A stretch of 25,797 bases of DNA. It comes from a virus. Shown piece after piece: positions 7,705 through 15,406 of this stretch (positions are counted from its first letter, which is position 1; each line of letters starts with the position of its first letter). Made by a program: the position numbers and the translations under genes. The notes under the pieces are model-generated. The model had not been told where the DNA came from and did no database searches. It saw only the letters and a list, made by a program, of their open reading frames with translations. The DNA is taken from IMG/VR virus record IMGVR_UViG_3300031837_000051, positions 1-25,797 of that record. One strand, given 5' to 3'.

Positions 7705-8098
7705 TCTTGCGCTCCAGCGGCAGATCCGCGACCTTCTGAGATGTGGCGGTGGCCTGAGTCCAGCCTTCGCCGAAGACGAGGTAATCCTCCACATCCGTCA
7801 CCTGCAGCTCGAGTCCCCGCCACAGAACCACGTCCGCGATGATCCCGTTGGCTTGCTTGCGGAGAGCGCACTTGGCGATGACGGTGTAGGTGCTGGTGGC
7901 GGTCACGGCGTCTTCCGTCTGGCTCTGCCCGTTCTTCCCCCCGGCGGCGCACACAACCCCGCGGACGCCCTTGAGGGTGACGGAGGTGGACTTCGACCGG
8001 CCGCCAGGCGACATGACGAGCGTAGCGCGCACGACGTCGAAGGTGCTGGAGAGCATCGGGCTGTTGCCGACGACGGCGATGGGGTTCAATCCCGGCAC
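7694..8098 (-). CDS. Putative head-tail joining protein
   Basis: A 134-residue protein with a GTG start at 8098 that overlaps the upstream stop (TAGTG). It begins with Met (GTG) PGLNPIAVVGNSPMLSSTF and has mixed beta content: VVRATLVMSPGGRSKSTSVT, TYTVIAKCALRKQANGIIAD and LELQVTDVEDYLVFGEG. No domain was recognised with confidence. Its place between a gp10-like neck protein and a tail-terminator-like protein suggests a connector or adaptor. An alternative start at the internal ATG (MLSSTF, 14 residues in) is possible. Confidence 0.6.
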   Translation of the reverse strand: MPGLNPIAVVGNSPMLSSTFDVVRATLVMSPGGRSKSTSVTLKGVRGVVCAAGGKNGQSQTEDAVTATSTYTVIAKCALRKQANGIIADVVLWRGLELQVTDVEDYLVFGEGWTQATATSQKVADLPLERKNGY

Positions 8099-8610
8099 TA
8101 GCTACCTGCCCTTCGGTTGCGCTTGACGTAGTTGGTGGCGTTCAAAAGCTGGCCGGTGTCGATGTAGCGGTTGGTCCGGGTTACGCCCCGGCGCTGGCGG
8201 GCGGCGATGGTGGAATCAGCCAGGGGCTTCCATGGCCCAGCGATGATCTTGTCCTTGATGCCGATGACCCCGGCCATGCCGGCGGCATCAAGGGCGGCTT
8301 CGAACCGCTCCTTATTGCCATCGAGGACAGCGGTGGCTCCAGCCTTCAGCGCGGCGATAATCTCCACCTTCTTCTCCTCAACACCGTCCTCCATGAAATT
8401 TCCGGGCGGAATGCCCTGTGCCGGAGACCCCTTATCTTGGATTGCTGCGAGCTGGGCGTTCGTGAGCCCATCCTCGTCGTCACGGTCAGTCGTACTCTCC
8501 GGATAGCCAACCAACACCTCCCGATCTCCGAGCGCCTTCAGCGCGGCCATGAAGTTCGGCAGCGTGTTTGTGTGAAGGACGACATGCGCGTGGATCGAGG
8601 GATTAGCCAT
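8098..8610 (-). CDS. Neck / tail completion protein (HK97 gp10-like candidate)
   Basis: A 170-residue protein. It has the pattern LGDREVLVGYPESTTDRDDE, then LTNAQLAAIQDKGSPAQGIP and PGNFMEDGVE. This is the signature (VGhP..., NA-x-LA-x-I-x-E-x-G-x(4)-IP-x-RP/N-F) of small neck or tail-completion proteins with an HK97 gp10-type fold in many siphoviruses and myoviruses. The C-terminal helix contains GPWKPLADSTIAARQRRGVT and RYIDTGQLLNATNYV, also typical. It lies just after the DUF4054-type connector, and its ATG overlaps that gene's end by 8 bases. Basic C-terminal residues (VKRNRRAG) are unexplained. Confidence 0.75.
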   Translation of the reverse strand: MANPSIHAHVVLHTNTLPNFMAALKALGDREVLVGYPESTTDRDDEDGLTNAQLAAIQDKGSPAQGIPPGNFMEDGVEEKKVEIIAALKAGATAVLDGNKERFEAALDAAGMAGVIGIKDKIIAGPWKPLADSTIAARQRRGVTRTNRYIDTGQLLNATNYVKRNRRAGS

Positions 8611-9085
8611 TCCGCCAGCCCGGTCCGATCCCGACGATGCCGTTCAGAACGAACAGGCCACCACCGCCGTAGCCCTCGCCGTAGAAGCTGCCCGTGAACT
8701 GTATTGGGCCAGCGCCAAAGAAGGAGATCAAGCGCGCCAGGCGGATCCCATAGATGGTGAGGTTCCAGTGCGAGGCTCCAGCAACGGTCGCGGACGGGAC
8801 GTCGTAGCTGACGGAGGTGGCCGCGCCAGATTCGCCGCTCACCACGCCGCGCGCCAGGCCGGGAAGGTCGCCGCCTCCCGCAGAGTAGGCCTCAAGAACG
8901 ATGTTGTGGGCAACGTAGAGATCGATCGCGATCTTCCACTGATCTCCCCAGCGGCATTGATTGAGCATGCTGGTGGCGATATTGATCCAGAACTGGATCT
9001 GATCGTCCGGCCAGGTTGCGGTGTTTGCGAAGACAGGGAAGTCCTCGCGAAAAGACCCGATGGTCACTGGCGGCGTTGTGGACAT
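8603..9085 (-). CDS. Head-tail connector (DUF4054-like)
   Basis: A 160-residue protein. Residues 10-80 read FREDFPVFANTATWPDDQIQ, then ATSMLNQCRWGDQWKIAIDL and YVAHNIVLEAYSAGGG. This is the helical fold of DUF4054 connectors (F-x-x-x-FPEFA...W...GLY-x-AHxxA), which sit below the portal. The remainder is Gly/Phe-rich (GAGPIQFTGSFYGEGYGGGG), less common and perhaps a disordered or surface segment. A strong GAGGAGG sequence lies 5 bases before the ATG. The gene opens the neck module downstream of the head genes. Confidence 0.8.
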   Translation of the reverse strand: MSTTPPVTIGSFREDFPVFANTATWPDDQIQFWINIATSMLNQCRWGDQWKIAIDLYVAHNIVLEAYSAGGGDLPGLARGVVSGESGAATSVSYDVPSATVAGASHWNLTIYGIRLARLISFFGAGPIQFTGSFYGEGYGGGGLFVLNGIVGIGPGWRNG

Positions 9086-9098
9086 CGGGCCTCCTCGG

Positions 9099-9770
9099 CT
9101 ACTTGGCTACAGGTGCGGTCTTGGCAGCTTCGCCAGGCTGGGTTTCGGCTGCGGGGATGACGGGCGGGATTGCGGGAATCGGCGCGCCCGCGATCTTCAC
9201 CCCATTCAGCGCGAGGTACGGGTGGGTCGAGAGGGCGACTGGAACCTGATGCTCACCCGCAGGGAAGTCGATCGACCGCGTGTAGTCAACCGTGAGCAGC
9301 ACGCGCTTGGGGAAGATCATCTTCACTGTGTCGCCGGCGTCAAGCACCGGAGTATCGGGAACCTCAGCAGCCGTCGACTTTCCGACAGTCGCGGGGTCGA
9401 TGGCATTCTCGGCGTTGAAGTCCGCGGCTACCAGGCGCAGAGCAGCCTGAAGGTTGCCGTAGGCGACGTTGAGGACTTCCTCCGGCTCTCCGGGCTTGTA
9501 ATCGACGTAGGCCGCGTTGGCGAGGTCTACCGCACCCTGCAACCCTGCCTTGGACTTCTCGGGGATGTCGGTGCCCTTGAGCTGCTTCTCGACCGACGTG
9601 ATGAGCAGTTCGAGCTGCGCTTTGGCTTGGCCGGGCTGAGGACCGGCGGAAGGTGACGGGATCAACGGCTGGTCGATCTGACCATGATCCGTCACCACGG
9701 GCTTCGATCCAGTTGCGACCGGAGCAGGGGCATTGGGAAGTTGTGCGACGATTACAGGGGTATTGGACAT
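9099..9770 (-). CDS. Hypothetical phage protein, Pro/Ala-rich
   Basis: A 223-residue protein not matched to a family. The N-terminus (about 1-50) is rich in Pro, Ala and Gln (MSNTPVIVAQLPNAPAPVAT) and probably disordered. Residues 50-115 look helical (AQLELLITSVEKQLKGTDIP and LNVAYGNLQAALRLVAADFN). Residues 140-190 look like beta-strands (KMIFPKRVLLTVDYTRSIDF). The C-terminus is again Pro/Ala-rich. It lies between the capsid-associated endonuclease and the connector; a head decoration or head completion role is possible by position only. GAGAGGA precedes the ATG by 8 bases. Confidence 0.7.
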   Translation of the reverse strand: MSNTPVIVAQLPNAPAPVATGSKPVVTDHGQIDQPLIPSPSAGPQPGQAKAQLELLITSVEKQLKGTDIPEKSKAGLQGAVDLANAAYVDYKPGEPEEVLNVAYGNLQAALRLVAADFNAENAIDPATVGKSTAAEVPDTPVLDAGDTVKMIFPKRVLLTVDYTRSIDFPAGEHQVPVALSTHPYLALNGVKIAGAPIPAIPPVIPAAETQPGEAAKTAPVAK

Positions 9771-9834
9771 GCGGACATCCTCTCACGAAAGGCAGCGCAT
9801 AAAGCGTCATCTCTCGCAAGAATACCAGCCGAGG

Positions 9835-10602
9835 TCAAGCCTTAGCCTCCCTGACGCGCCGCGCAACCTGACCCGCCTTCATCTTCAATCGTGTCTCTTC
9901 TGATACCGCATGCCCCTTTAGCGCGGCCGACACTTTCGCGCGCGACTCGGCGGATTTATTACGAAGAGTCAACGATGCCACAATCTTCGCTTTCGTATCT
10001 GGGGATAGGACGTGACCCACCTTCACATGATGACGCCCTTCCGCGACCCGCCGTAAAGCTGCCTCCTTCATCTTCTGCCTCGTCTCGGGGCTCTTCGGTT
10101 TGCCCTTGTTTAGATTGCCATAAGTATTCCCTTTTAGCCGGTCGGACATCCCAGCAGGAACGCGGCCTCTGATCTTTGCACCAATCTTCGCTTTCGTCTC
10201 TTCGGAGTGCGGGATTCCGGCGCGGCGCGCGTTGCCAACAAGCCCGGCGCTGATTTTAGCCGAAATTCTATCGCGCAACTCTTGGGTCATATCCCGCTGG
10301 CCGTCGCCGCCTGCCGTTTGATTTACGAGAGGGCCAAGAGGTTCTCGACCAATCTCCGCAATCGTTCTGATCTCTAGAGCCACGGCCTCATCCCTCGTTA
10401 GGCCTTCAGCCAGCTTTACCTTGGGAATCGACACGCCGCTTTCCAGCATCCCGCGAATGATTCGGCTCCGGTGGCTATCGCGCTCCTTGCTTTTGCAAGA
10501 CCGCTCGTGATCGAGCCAGCGATTGCCCTTGCCAAACCCGACATAGAAAGGCGTGCCGTCTTCACGACTCAAGATATAGACATAGTAGATGTTTGCGGAC
10601 AT
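9835..10602 (-). CDS. GIY-YIG homing endonuclease with NUMOD3-like repeats
   Basis: A 255-residue free-standing endonuclease inserted directly behind the major capsid gene. The GIY-YIG module is residues 6-102: YYVYIL at 6-11, YVGFGKGNR at 20-28, a candidate catalytic Glu in VALEIRTIAEIGRE, and the closing VNQTAGGDG at 93-101. The rest is a string of NUMOD3-type DNA-binding helices, near 132-146, 170-184, 199-211, 216-230 and 233-244, each with the pattern S-x-E/D-T-K/R-x-K. It would cut an allele lacking the insert and spread by repair. AGGAGG is 10 bases upstream of the ATG but buried in a hairpin. Its codon composition is less GC-rich than its neighbours, suggesting acquisition. Confidence 0.92.
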   Translation of the reverse strand: MSANIYYVYILSREDGTPFYVGFGKGNRWLDHERSCKSKERDSHRSRIIRGMLESGVSIPKVKLAEGLTRDEAVALEIRTIAEIGREPLGPLVNQTAGGDGQRDMTQELRDRISAKISAGLVGNARRAGIPHSEETKAKIGAKIRGRVPAGMSDRLKGNTYGNLNKGKPKSPETRQKMKEAALRRVAEGRHHVKVGHVLSPDTKAKIVASLTLRNKSAESRAKVSAALKGHAVSEETRLKMKAGQVARRVREAKA

Positions 10603-10631
10603 AAAAATGGAGCCTCCTAAGGAGACTCCAT
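10603..10631 (-). terminator. Terminator-like hairpin that also sequesters the endonuclease ribosome binding site
   Basis: On the minus strand, ATGGAG-T-CTCC-TTA-GGAG-G-CTCCAT is a near-perfect 25-base inverted repeat followed by TTTTT. It lies 28 bases after the capsid stop and ends just before the endonuclease ATG at 10602. The AGGAGG Shine-Dalgarno of the endonuclease (10613-10618) forms the 3' arm. The element could end capsid transcripts and block endonuclease translation. Confidence 0.72.
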
Positions 10632-10659
10632 TCTAACAGATTTCTATTATAACTAACCA

Positions 10660-11730
10660 CTACAACCCATCAAAGTAGCCGACCGTTTCTGGGTAAGGCA
10701 TCTCGACAACGCCGAGCTTGCAGTAGTAGGTCGTGAGGTGATAAAGCCCACGATACTCGACCGGGGTGCGCTGCAGCATGGTCTTGGGGAAGCGCACGAA
10801 CCGCTTGTCCTTGGTGTAGACCGTTGCGCGGTCCACAGTGCCGGTCGTGCCGATCGTGCCGCCGACGCCTGCGCCAACTGCCCACTTGGTGGAGCGGATG
10901 GAGAGCCGTCCCTTGCCGTCCGCGGTGAGGAGGTTGTTCTCCTCGATATACCGCTTGATCGACATAAGGCCAGAAGCCGTCGCCACCTTCGCCGTCGCGA
11001 TGTAGCCGTACTGCGCGGGCGGGATGAGGATGTCGGTCGGGATGACTGCCCAGGCGGAAGCGGCCCAAACGGTCGTCAGCATGAAATTGAAGTCGTTCAG
11101 GATCTCGTCGGGGGACTTGCTCGCCCAGGTGGTGCCACCCTGCGCGCCCTGCGGGAGATTCGTGACCGTGGAGACCTTGCTGTTGTTCAACAGGCCGGTA
11201 TAGCCGAAGCCGGTGTCGCCGATGTAGACCTGCTCATCGGTGTCCATCTCGTGTTTGCGGCTCATCGCCTCGAACTTCTGCTGGTCGATCGGACGACCGA
11301 TCTTGGCAGACGCTTCGATCTCGGGGATCGTATAGCCCAGCTCGTTGGCCCAGAGGGTCAGCGGGTTGGCGATCTTCGCGATGTCCAGCGAGACGCCGGC
11401 AATCTGGTTGGCGTTCTTGCCAGCCCAGCTCTTGCCGTTGCCGATACCCTGTCCTGCACCGAGGCCGCCGTTCGAGAAGAACGTCGAGAGGGTGTAGGAG
11501 CTGGCGTCGTCCGCAATCGACACGTCCTCACGGGTGTCGATGTCGCGCGACCACTTGATATCGATGAGGGGCATGTTCAGCGTCATGTCGAGACGCTCCA
11601 GCTCTCCGAGGAAGAACGCGCCGGTGGAGTCCACGTAACGGCCGTCATGCGTCTGGGTCTTCTGGCCCAGCGGCTTGCCGAGTGCGTTGCCGTTGCTGTC
11701 GATTGTGCGCTGGCTGTCGAAGGTGAGCAT
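10660..11730 (-). CDS. Major capsid protein (DUF2184-like)
   Basis: A 356-residue protein. Supporting motifs are TGAFFLGELERLDMTLNMPL, then WSRDIDTREDVSIADDASSY, LGYTIPEIEASAKIGRPIDQ and KFEAMSRKHEMDTDEQVYIG. The C-terminal part includes AVIPTDILIPPAQYGYI. This is the order seen in the DUF2184 family of HK97-fold capsid proteins. The gene follows a Gp24-like cement gene, as expected. The start ATG at 11730 has GGGAG about 8 bases upstream, and the 88-base leader contains a CCGGGG/CCCCGG hairpin. No N-terminal scaffold domain is seen; scaffolding or protease function would come from the DUF2213-type gene. Confidence 0.88.
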   Translation of the reverse strand: MLTFDSQRTIDSNGNALGKPLGQKTQTHDGRYVDSTGAFFLGELERLDMTLNMPLIDIKWSRDIDTREDVSIADDASSYTLSTFFSNGGLGAGQGIGNGKSWAGKNANQIAGVSLDIAKIANPLTLWANELGYTIPEIEASAKIGRPIDQQKFEAMSRKHEMDTDEQVYIGDTGFGYTGLLNNSKVSTVTNLPQGAQGGTTWASKSPDEILNDFNFMLTTVWAASAWAVIPTDILIPPAQYGYIATAKVATASGLMSIKRYIEENNLLTADGKGRLSIRSTKWAVGAGVGGTIGTTGTVDRATVYTKDKRFVRFPKTMLQRTPVEYRGLYHLTTYYCKLGVVEMPYPETVGYFDGL

Positions 11731-11742
11731 TGCTTATTCTCC

Positions 11743-11759
11743 CGGAATCAATCTGGTGA
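11743..11759. repeat. 17-bp exact direct repeat, copy 1
   Basis: CGGAATCAATCTGGTGA occurs here, in the leader of the capsid gene, and again at 21873-21889. An exact 17-mer recurring in the same orientation is unlikely by chance in 26 kb. Its function is unknown. Confidence 0.5.
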
Positions 11760-11765
11760 TGCATA

Positions 11766-11782
11766 CCGGGGTGCCGCCCCGG
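11766..11782 (-). promoter_or_regulatory. Hairpin in capsid gene leader
   Basis: CCGGGG and CCCCGG flank a 5-base loop, giving a 6-bp GC-only stem in the leader between the Gp24-like gene and the capsid gene. No T tract follows, so it is not an intrinsic terminator. It may stabilise or mark a processed 5' end of capsid mRNA; this is inference. Confidence 0.4.
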
Positions 11783-11818
11783 CTCGGGTTAGAACGAAAG
11801 GTTGGTCGAGACCGCGCC

Positions 11819-12400
11819 TTAGATGTTGTAGGCGATCTCACCTACGCCGGTGGAATCAACGCCACCCTGATAGGTCGTAGTTGCGGGAAGTGCGAAGCCA
11901 GAACCGCCAGGGTTCGCCACTTCGAATCCCCCCTGTACGTGCGGGGCGGAAGAGGCGGCGGTCCAGATATACACGGTGCCACCCTTGACGGGCGTTCCGT
12001 TGATCTGGGCCATGATGTAGCCCGAGCGAAGGATGTTGGCAGCGCCGATGTCGATTCCGCCGGCTACGCCGAGGGCGACGTTCAGGCTTCCCGACCACTG
12101 CTGGAAGGGGTAGGTCCGGACGGTGATGCCGTAGATCGTGACGTCGCCTACAGTCAGGGGACGTACGCCCTGCGAGGTGGCGTCGATGATGACCGGCTGC
12201 CCGAAGACCGTCGGAGGATTCGCCGCGTCAATGAGCGTCGGCTCGATGGTGGGAGTGGGGTTGATCCGAGAGATCGTTCCCGGAACGCCAGCGCCCACGC
12301 GGTAGGTGATCGCGATGTCGCGAACCTTGTGACGCCCGAGGCGCTTGCCAGCAACGGGCTTTGTGCGGAAGGCTGCGAGAATCGAATCGAGGAAGGTCAT
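11819..12400 (-). CDS. Structural cement protein (Gp24-like)
   Basis: A 193-residue protein immediately before the capsid gene. Its N-terminus is basic and helical (MTFLDSILAAFRTKPVAGKR). The bulk is beta-rich and Gly/Thr-rich: DIGAANILRSGYIMAQINGT, KGGTVYIWTAASSAPHVQGG and VGEIAYNI at the end. The pattern S-GY-x-x-V-x-x-G-x-V-x-KG-x-VY-x-W resembles proteins named structural cement protein Gp24 that sit next to DUF2184 capsid genes. The likely role is capsid decoration or stabilisation. AAAGGGA precedes the ATG by 8 bases. Confidence 0.7.
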   Translation of the reverse strand: MTFLDSILAAFRTKPVAGKRLGRHKVRDIAITYRVGAGVPGTISRINPTPTIEPTLIDAANPPTVFGQPVIIDATSQGVRPLTVGDVTIYGITVRTYPFQQWSGSLNVALGVAGGIDIGAANILRSGYIMAQINGTPVKGGTVYIWTAASSAPHVQGGFEVANPGGSGFALPATTTYQGGVDSTGVGEIAYNI

Positions 12401-12463
12401 TGGAGAGTCCCTTTCGGTGCAAAGTCAGTGCTACGGTGCTGCGGTGAACTTCAGAGGCCCGAG

Positions 12464-13879
12464 CTAATTGCTCTCTTTCGCCCAGAAAGCGGCGGCCTTG
12501 GCATTGAACTCGGCGGGCGTGGTGGCCGGAGCGTTCAAGTCGAGAACTTTGGTCTTGCCATCATTCGTGCCACGATTGGCTTCGGAATGCTTGGCGGCAT
12601 CGTTCACCAGGCGCATCGTCGCGCCCACGCCGTTGAACAGGTTCCGAACCTCGCCACAGCTCAGGCCAGTGATCGAGTCCGCGGTGAAGACCTTGGAGCC
12701 AGCATGCTCGGCGACGATGACTGCACCCGCCGGGGTCATAGCTGCGATCCCCAGAGCCTTGCGGCGGAACTGGCAGATCTGATCCAGAGTCTTCTTGGGA
12801 GAGAGAGCGGCGTCGAGGGTCGGCTTCTTGATGCCAGGCGCGATGATCTCGGCGGTCGCGATGACCTCTTGGAAGCTGTCGACGAAGTGAGCGGAATCGC
12901 GGGCCTTGCGTGCGTCCTTGGTGCCGGTCTCCTTCTCCAGCTCCTCCTCCTCCGCATCCGTGACATCCTCGTCGCGGTGCTTCTTGTCGCGGGCCTCTTC
13001 CTTCTCTTCCAGATCCTTCACGCGCTTGTCGAAGGCTGCGAACTTGGCATCGTAGGCTTCGAATTTGGCGTCGAACGCGGCTGCATCTTCGGTGCCGCCC
13101 AGGTGGACATGAACGTCGCCACCCTCACCCTCGGCTGCATCCTCGACCTTCTCAAGCTCCGCATCGAGAGCCTTTTCCAACTCCTTCTCGTTCTCGGCGT
13201 CCTTGACGGGATCGCCGGTGGAGACGCGGGAGTCGCGGTAGCGCCGGATGATGCCAGCCTTGAGCGACTTGCGGACGGAATCGAATGTGAGAGTCTTCGT
13301 CTTTGCCACGGTGTTTCCTCCAAAGCCCTTTCGGGCGTGATCCCTAACCGCACACTGGGGGCCGCAGCGCCCAGCTTCTACAACTGCTACGTGGTTTCCC
13401 ACGATCTCGATCTGGTTACCTCGGCCGATGTCCGTCTCTTCATACTCGGCGTCGTAACCACAACTCACTTCGACCTTGCCAGCCAGAATCAGGTCGATCA
13501 TCTCTTGGTCCGTGATGAGCAGGTCAGCGATGAGGAGGTGGTCCTCGATGCCTTCCCCGCGTCGCGGGTCCAACACAGTCCCCTTGGCAAGCAGCGCCCA
13601 GGTTTCCGGTGTTACATCCTCCATGGGGTGGTCGTTTACGACCGGTTTCCCGTGGAAGCTCGCTATCGTGTCCGGGTGGAAAACGTCTTTCGCATCCCGG
13701 CTAACCCAAGCGATCCCGTCTGGCCCAACTTCTACTGGCGACTCGCCGGGGCCATAGAGCTGAACCCCAGTCCGTGCAATCGGTACATTACGGCAGAGAA
13801 GGAACCCTTCGGGCGTCTTCTCCTGATTTGGCCCCAGCTTCTCGACTGTGTAGAAGCGAGACTTTGCATCGCGTGACAT
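12464..13879 (-). CDS. DUF2213-like prohead protein (protease/scaffold candidate)
   Basis: A 471-residue protein. Residues 1-185 fit DUF2213: EGFLLCRNVPIARTGVQLYG near the start, FHGKPVVNDHP at about 74-84, VSCGYDAEYEETD and then NHVAVVEAGRCGPQCAVRD. The conserved His, Ser and Asp/Glu residues are compatible with a maturation protease fused to a scaffold, a role proposed for this family. Residues 215-340 are strongly acidic and coiled-coil-like (EEKEEARDKKHRDEDVTDAE), typical of internal scaffolds. The C-terminal part (340-471) looks folded and ends AAAFWAKESN. AAGGAG lies 7 bases before the ATG. Family recognition is good; protease activity is not shown. Confidence 0.8.
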   Translation of the reverse strand: MSRDAKSRFYTVEKLGPNQEKTPEGFLLCRNVPIARTGVQLYGPGESPVEVGPDGIAWVSRDAKDVFHPDTIASFHGKPVVNDHPMEDVTPETWALLAKGTVLDPRRGEGIEDHLLIADLLITDQEMIDLILAGKVEVSCGYDAEYEETDIGRGNQIEIVGNHVAVVEAGRCGPQCAVRDHARKGFGGNTVAKTKTLTFDSVRKSLKAGIIRRYRDSRVSTGDPVKDAENEKELEKALDAELEKVEDAAEGEGGDVHVHLGGTEDAAAFDAKFEAYDAKFAAFDKRVKDLEEKEEARDKKHRDEDVTDAEEEELEKETGTKDARKARDSAHFVDSFQEVIATAEIIAPGIKKPTLDAALSPKKTLDQICQFRRKALGIAAMTPAGAVIVAEHAGSKVFTADSITGLSCGEVRNLFNGVGATMRLVNDAAKHSEANRGTNDGKTKVLDLNAPATTPAEFNAKAAAFWAKESN

Positions 13880-13888
13880 GGCAGCTCC

Positions 13889-14353
13889 TTACAGGAGCGC
13901 CTTGTTGGGCGAACCTACGATGCGAAACAGAACGTTTGTCGCGGTGAATGTACCGCTGGTCACGATTCGAATCTTCACAAGGTTCGCGACGTTCGCAATG
14001 TAGATCCCATTGACAGTCGCGGTCTCAGTGACGGCGGTGGTGCCGGGTACGGCGATGGCCGCCTGAAGGATCGGGAAGAAGTTCACTCCGTCGTTGGATC
14101 CCTGCACTGCCCAGGTGGCGGTCGTGAGGGCGGTGCCCACCACGCTGATCGAGATTCCGGACTGGCCGAAGGTCGTAAAGGCTCCGCTGGTCTGCGAGGT
14201 CGCAGTCGCGGTGAAGGTGCCAATCAGGACGTTCGGGCTTACGGTCTGCGTCGCGTTCGGCAGATAGGTCGTCTGGGCCAGAGCTGGGGAAGCGCCAGAG
14301 AGCGCGATGGCGATGGCTGCGATGGCGGAGAGAACGATGCTTTTGATCTTCAC
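13889..14353 (-). CDS. Exported hypothetical protein
   Basis: A 154-residue protein with a GTG start at 14353, chosen because AGGAG lies 7 bases upstream and because it creates a complete Sec signal peptide: basic KIKS, hydrophobic core IVLSAIAAIAIAL, then SGASPALAQ with a likely cut after Ala or Gln near residue 27. The mature part is beta-rich and Thr/Ser/Gly-rich (TATATSQTSGAFTTFGQSG, then AVQGSNDGVNFFPILQAAI). The latter recalls small domains of phage virion proteins, but no family was recognised. An exported protein in the head module is unusual. It may alter the host surface or be a periplasmic or lysis-related factor; function unknown. Confidence 0.7.
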   Translation of the reverse strand: MKIKSIVLSAIAAIAIALSGASPALAQTTYLPNATQTVSPNVLIGTFTATATSQTSGAFTTFGQSGISISVVGTALTTATWAVQGSNDGVNFFPILQAAIAVPGTTAVTETATVNGIYIANVANLVKIRIVTSGTFTATNVLFRIVGSPNKALL

Positions 14354-14435
14354 TTGGTTGCTCCTGTGTACGGCTGATGTCCCTGAAAGGTTTATATCCC
14401 GGGTGTCAACCCCCAAGATTCCGGAATCCGGAATC

Positions 14436-14735
14436 CTAGGCGGCGTTGGCAAATTGAACGAGGAAGCTTAGGACGTAGACGATGAGGACGCTGTTGACAT
14501 TCAGCGGCGGCAAGATACTGGGCAATGTGACGGTAACGACGGTTCCTGCGACGGTCGCCTCGACGCCAGCGATGGGAGCGCCGCCCGATCCAGCCAGGGT
14601 CACGCTCTGCAGCCCAGCGATCTGGGAACCTTTACAGTCAACATTCGCCGGCTGGGTCGAGAGGTCGAAGACCAGCGCGGTCGAAGTGCCGTCGGATGTG
14701 AAGCTGAGGGAGACTGGCAGAACGAGAGTGTTCAT
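14436..14735 (-). CDS. Hypothetical beta-rich protein
   Basis: A 99-residue protein, MNTLVLPVSLSFTSDGTSTA at the start, mostly short strands with VTLAGSGGAPIAGVEATVAG and ending VLIVYVLSFLVQFANAA. The last 20 residues are hydrophobic enough to be a membrane-associated or buried segment. No family was recognised. The sequence before the ATG has no Shine-Dalgarno match but carries TTGAC 21 bases upstream of the ATG, as does the chaperone start at 4998. Its partner may be the exported protein just downstream. Confidence 0.65.
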   Translation of the reverse strand: MNTLVLPVSLSFTSDGTSTALVFDLSTQPANVDCKGSQIAGLQSVTLAGSGGAPIAGVEATVAGTVVTVTLPSILPPLNVNSVLIVYVLSFLVQFANAA

Positions 14736-14764
14736 GAGCCAATGGTAGGGCTGGCGTCAAGAGG

Positions 14765-15094
14765 CTAGAGCGAGGTGTCGGGGGTGTCCCTCTCGGCTCG
14801 CTGATAAGCGCAGCCCAGGAGGCGCATTTCTTTGGCGTCGGAGAGAAGTTCATCCACCGTGAAGTACTCCTGCCCGATCCGATGATTCGCGCGCTCAACG
14901 CACATCCGCAGGGCTTCCATGGCGATGTCGATGTGTGGGATGCGGGCGGGGCGGGGAAAGCGAACGATACGTCGCGGGGTCAGACAGGCGGGGCAATAGG
15001 TCGCGCCGCCGGGGTATAGCTGACCGCACACTCTCGACCAGAAGCGGAGGAATGGAATCCGAGCTGGGCAGTAGGCGGCCGGTGTCCGAGGCAT
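14765..15094 (-). CDS. Hypothetical Cys-rich protein
   Basis: A 109-residue protein. The N-terminal half is basic and carries Cys9, Cys23, Cys34 and Cys37 (VCGQLYPGGATYCPACLTPR), which could bind zinc as a ribbon. The C-terminal half looks helical (MEALRMCVERANHRIGQEYF, TVDELLSDAKEMRLLGCAYQ). Not recognised. It lies in an accessory run between terminator 16487-16514 and the DUF2213-like gene. AGGA lies about 9 bases upstream of the ATG. Confidence 0.65.
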   Translation of the reverse strand: MPRTPAAYCPARIPFLRFWSRVCGQLYPGGATYCPACLTPRRIVRFPRPARIPHIDIAMEALRMCVERANHRIGQEYFTVDELLSDAKEMRLLGCAYQRAERDTPDTSL

Positions 15095-15103
15095 GATGGC
15101 ATC

Positions 15104-15406
15104 CTACACCCGGGCCGAACCCGCGATGATGAGGAAGGTGGCAACCGCGTCAGCCTGCAGCGCATAGTCCACCTCCAGGTGCGCCTTCACCGAGTACATT
15201 CCCGGAGCCAGGCCGGTCGTGTCGATCGAGAACCGGCGCTTACTCCAGCGCGAAGCCATCACCGGACCGCTGCTACTGGCGAGGAACATGCGCGCCCTCG
15301 CATGCCATGGGACGTTGCGGGGAAAGAGCTTGATGCGGATGATCTCGCCAGCGCGGACGTAGCTGGGCGGGATCACACAGATTCCAAGGGTAAGCGGTTT
15401 TCTCAT
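15104..15406 (-). CDS. Hypothetical protein
   Basis: A 100-residue protein starting MRKPLTLGICVIPPSYVRAG. I chose the ATG at 15406, which overlaps the upstream stop (ATGA) and follows GGAGGGAGA. The protein is beta-rich (IIRIKLFPRNVPWHARARMF, RRFSIDTTGLAPGMYSVKAH, LEVDYALQADAVATFLIIAG), like a small immunoglobulin-like or jelly-roll fold. Such folds serve as capsid or tail decoration domains, so that is possible here, but no family is recognised. Confidence 0.7.
   Translation of the reverse strand: MRKPLTLGICVIPPSYVRAGEIIRIKLFPRNVPWHARARMFLASSSGPVMASRWSKRRFSIDTTGLAPGMYSVKAHLEVDYALQADAVATFLIIAGSARV

Noticed and set aside
11675-13876. A plus-strand open frame of 733 codons across the capsid leader, Gp24-like and DUF2213-like genes
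   Set aside because: It is antisense to three well supported genes, is rich in Arg, Gly, Val and Asp with no domain, and has no ribosome binding site. It is a GC-rich shadow. This contrasts with 17406-18146, which shows helix-turn-helix and nuclease motifs.
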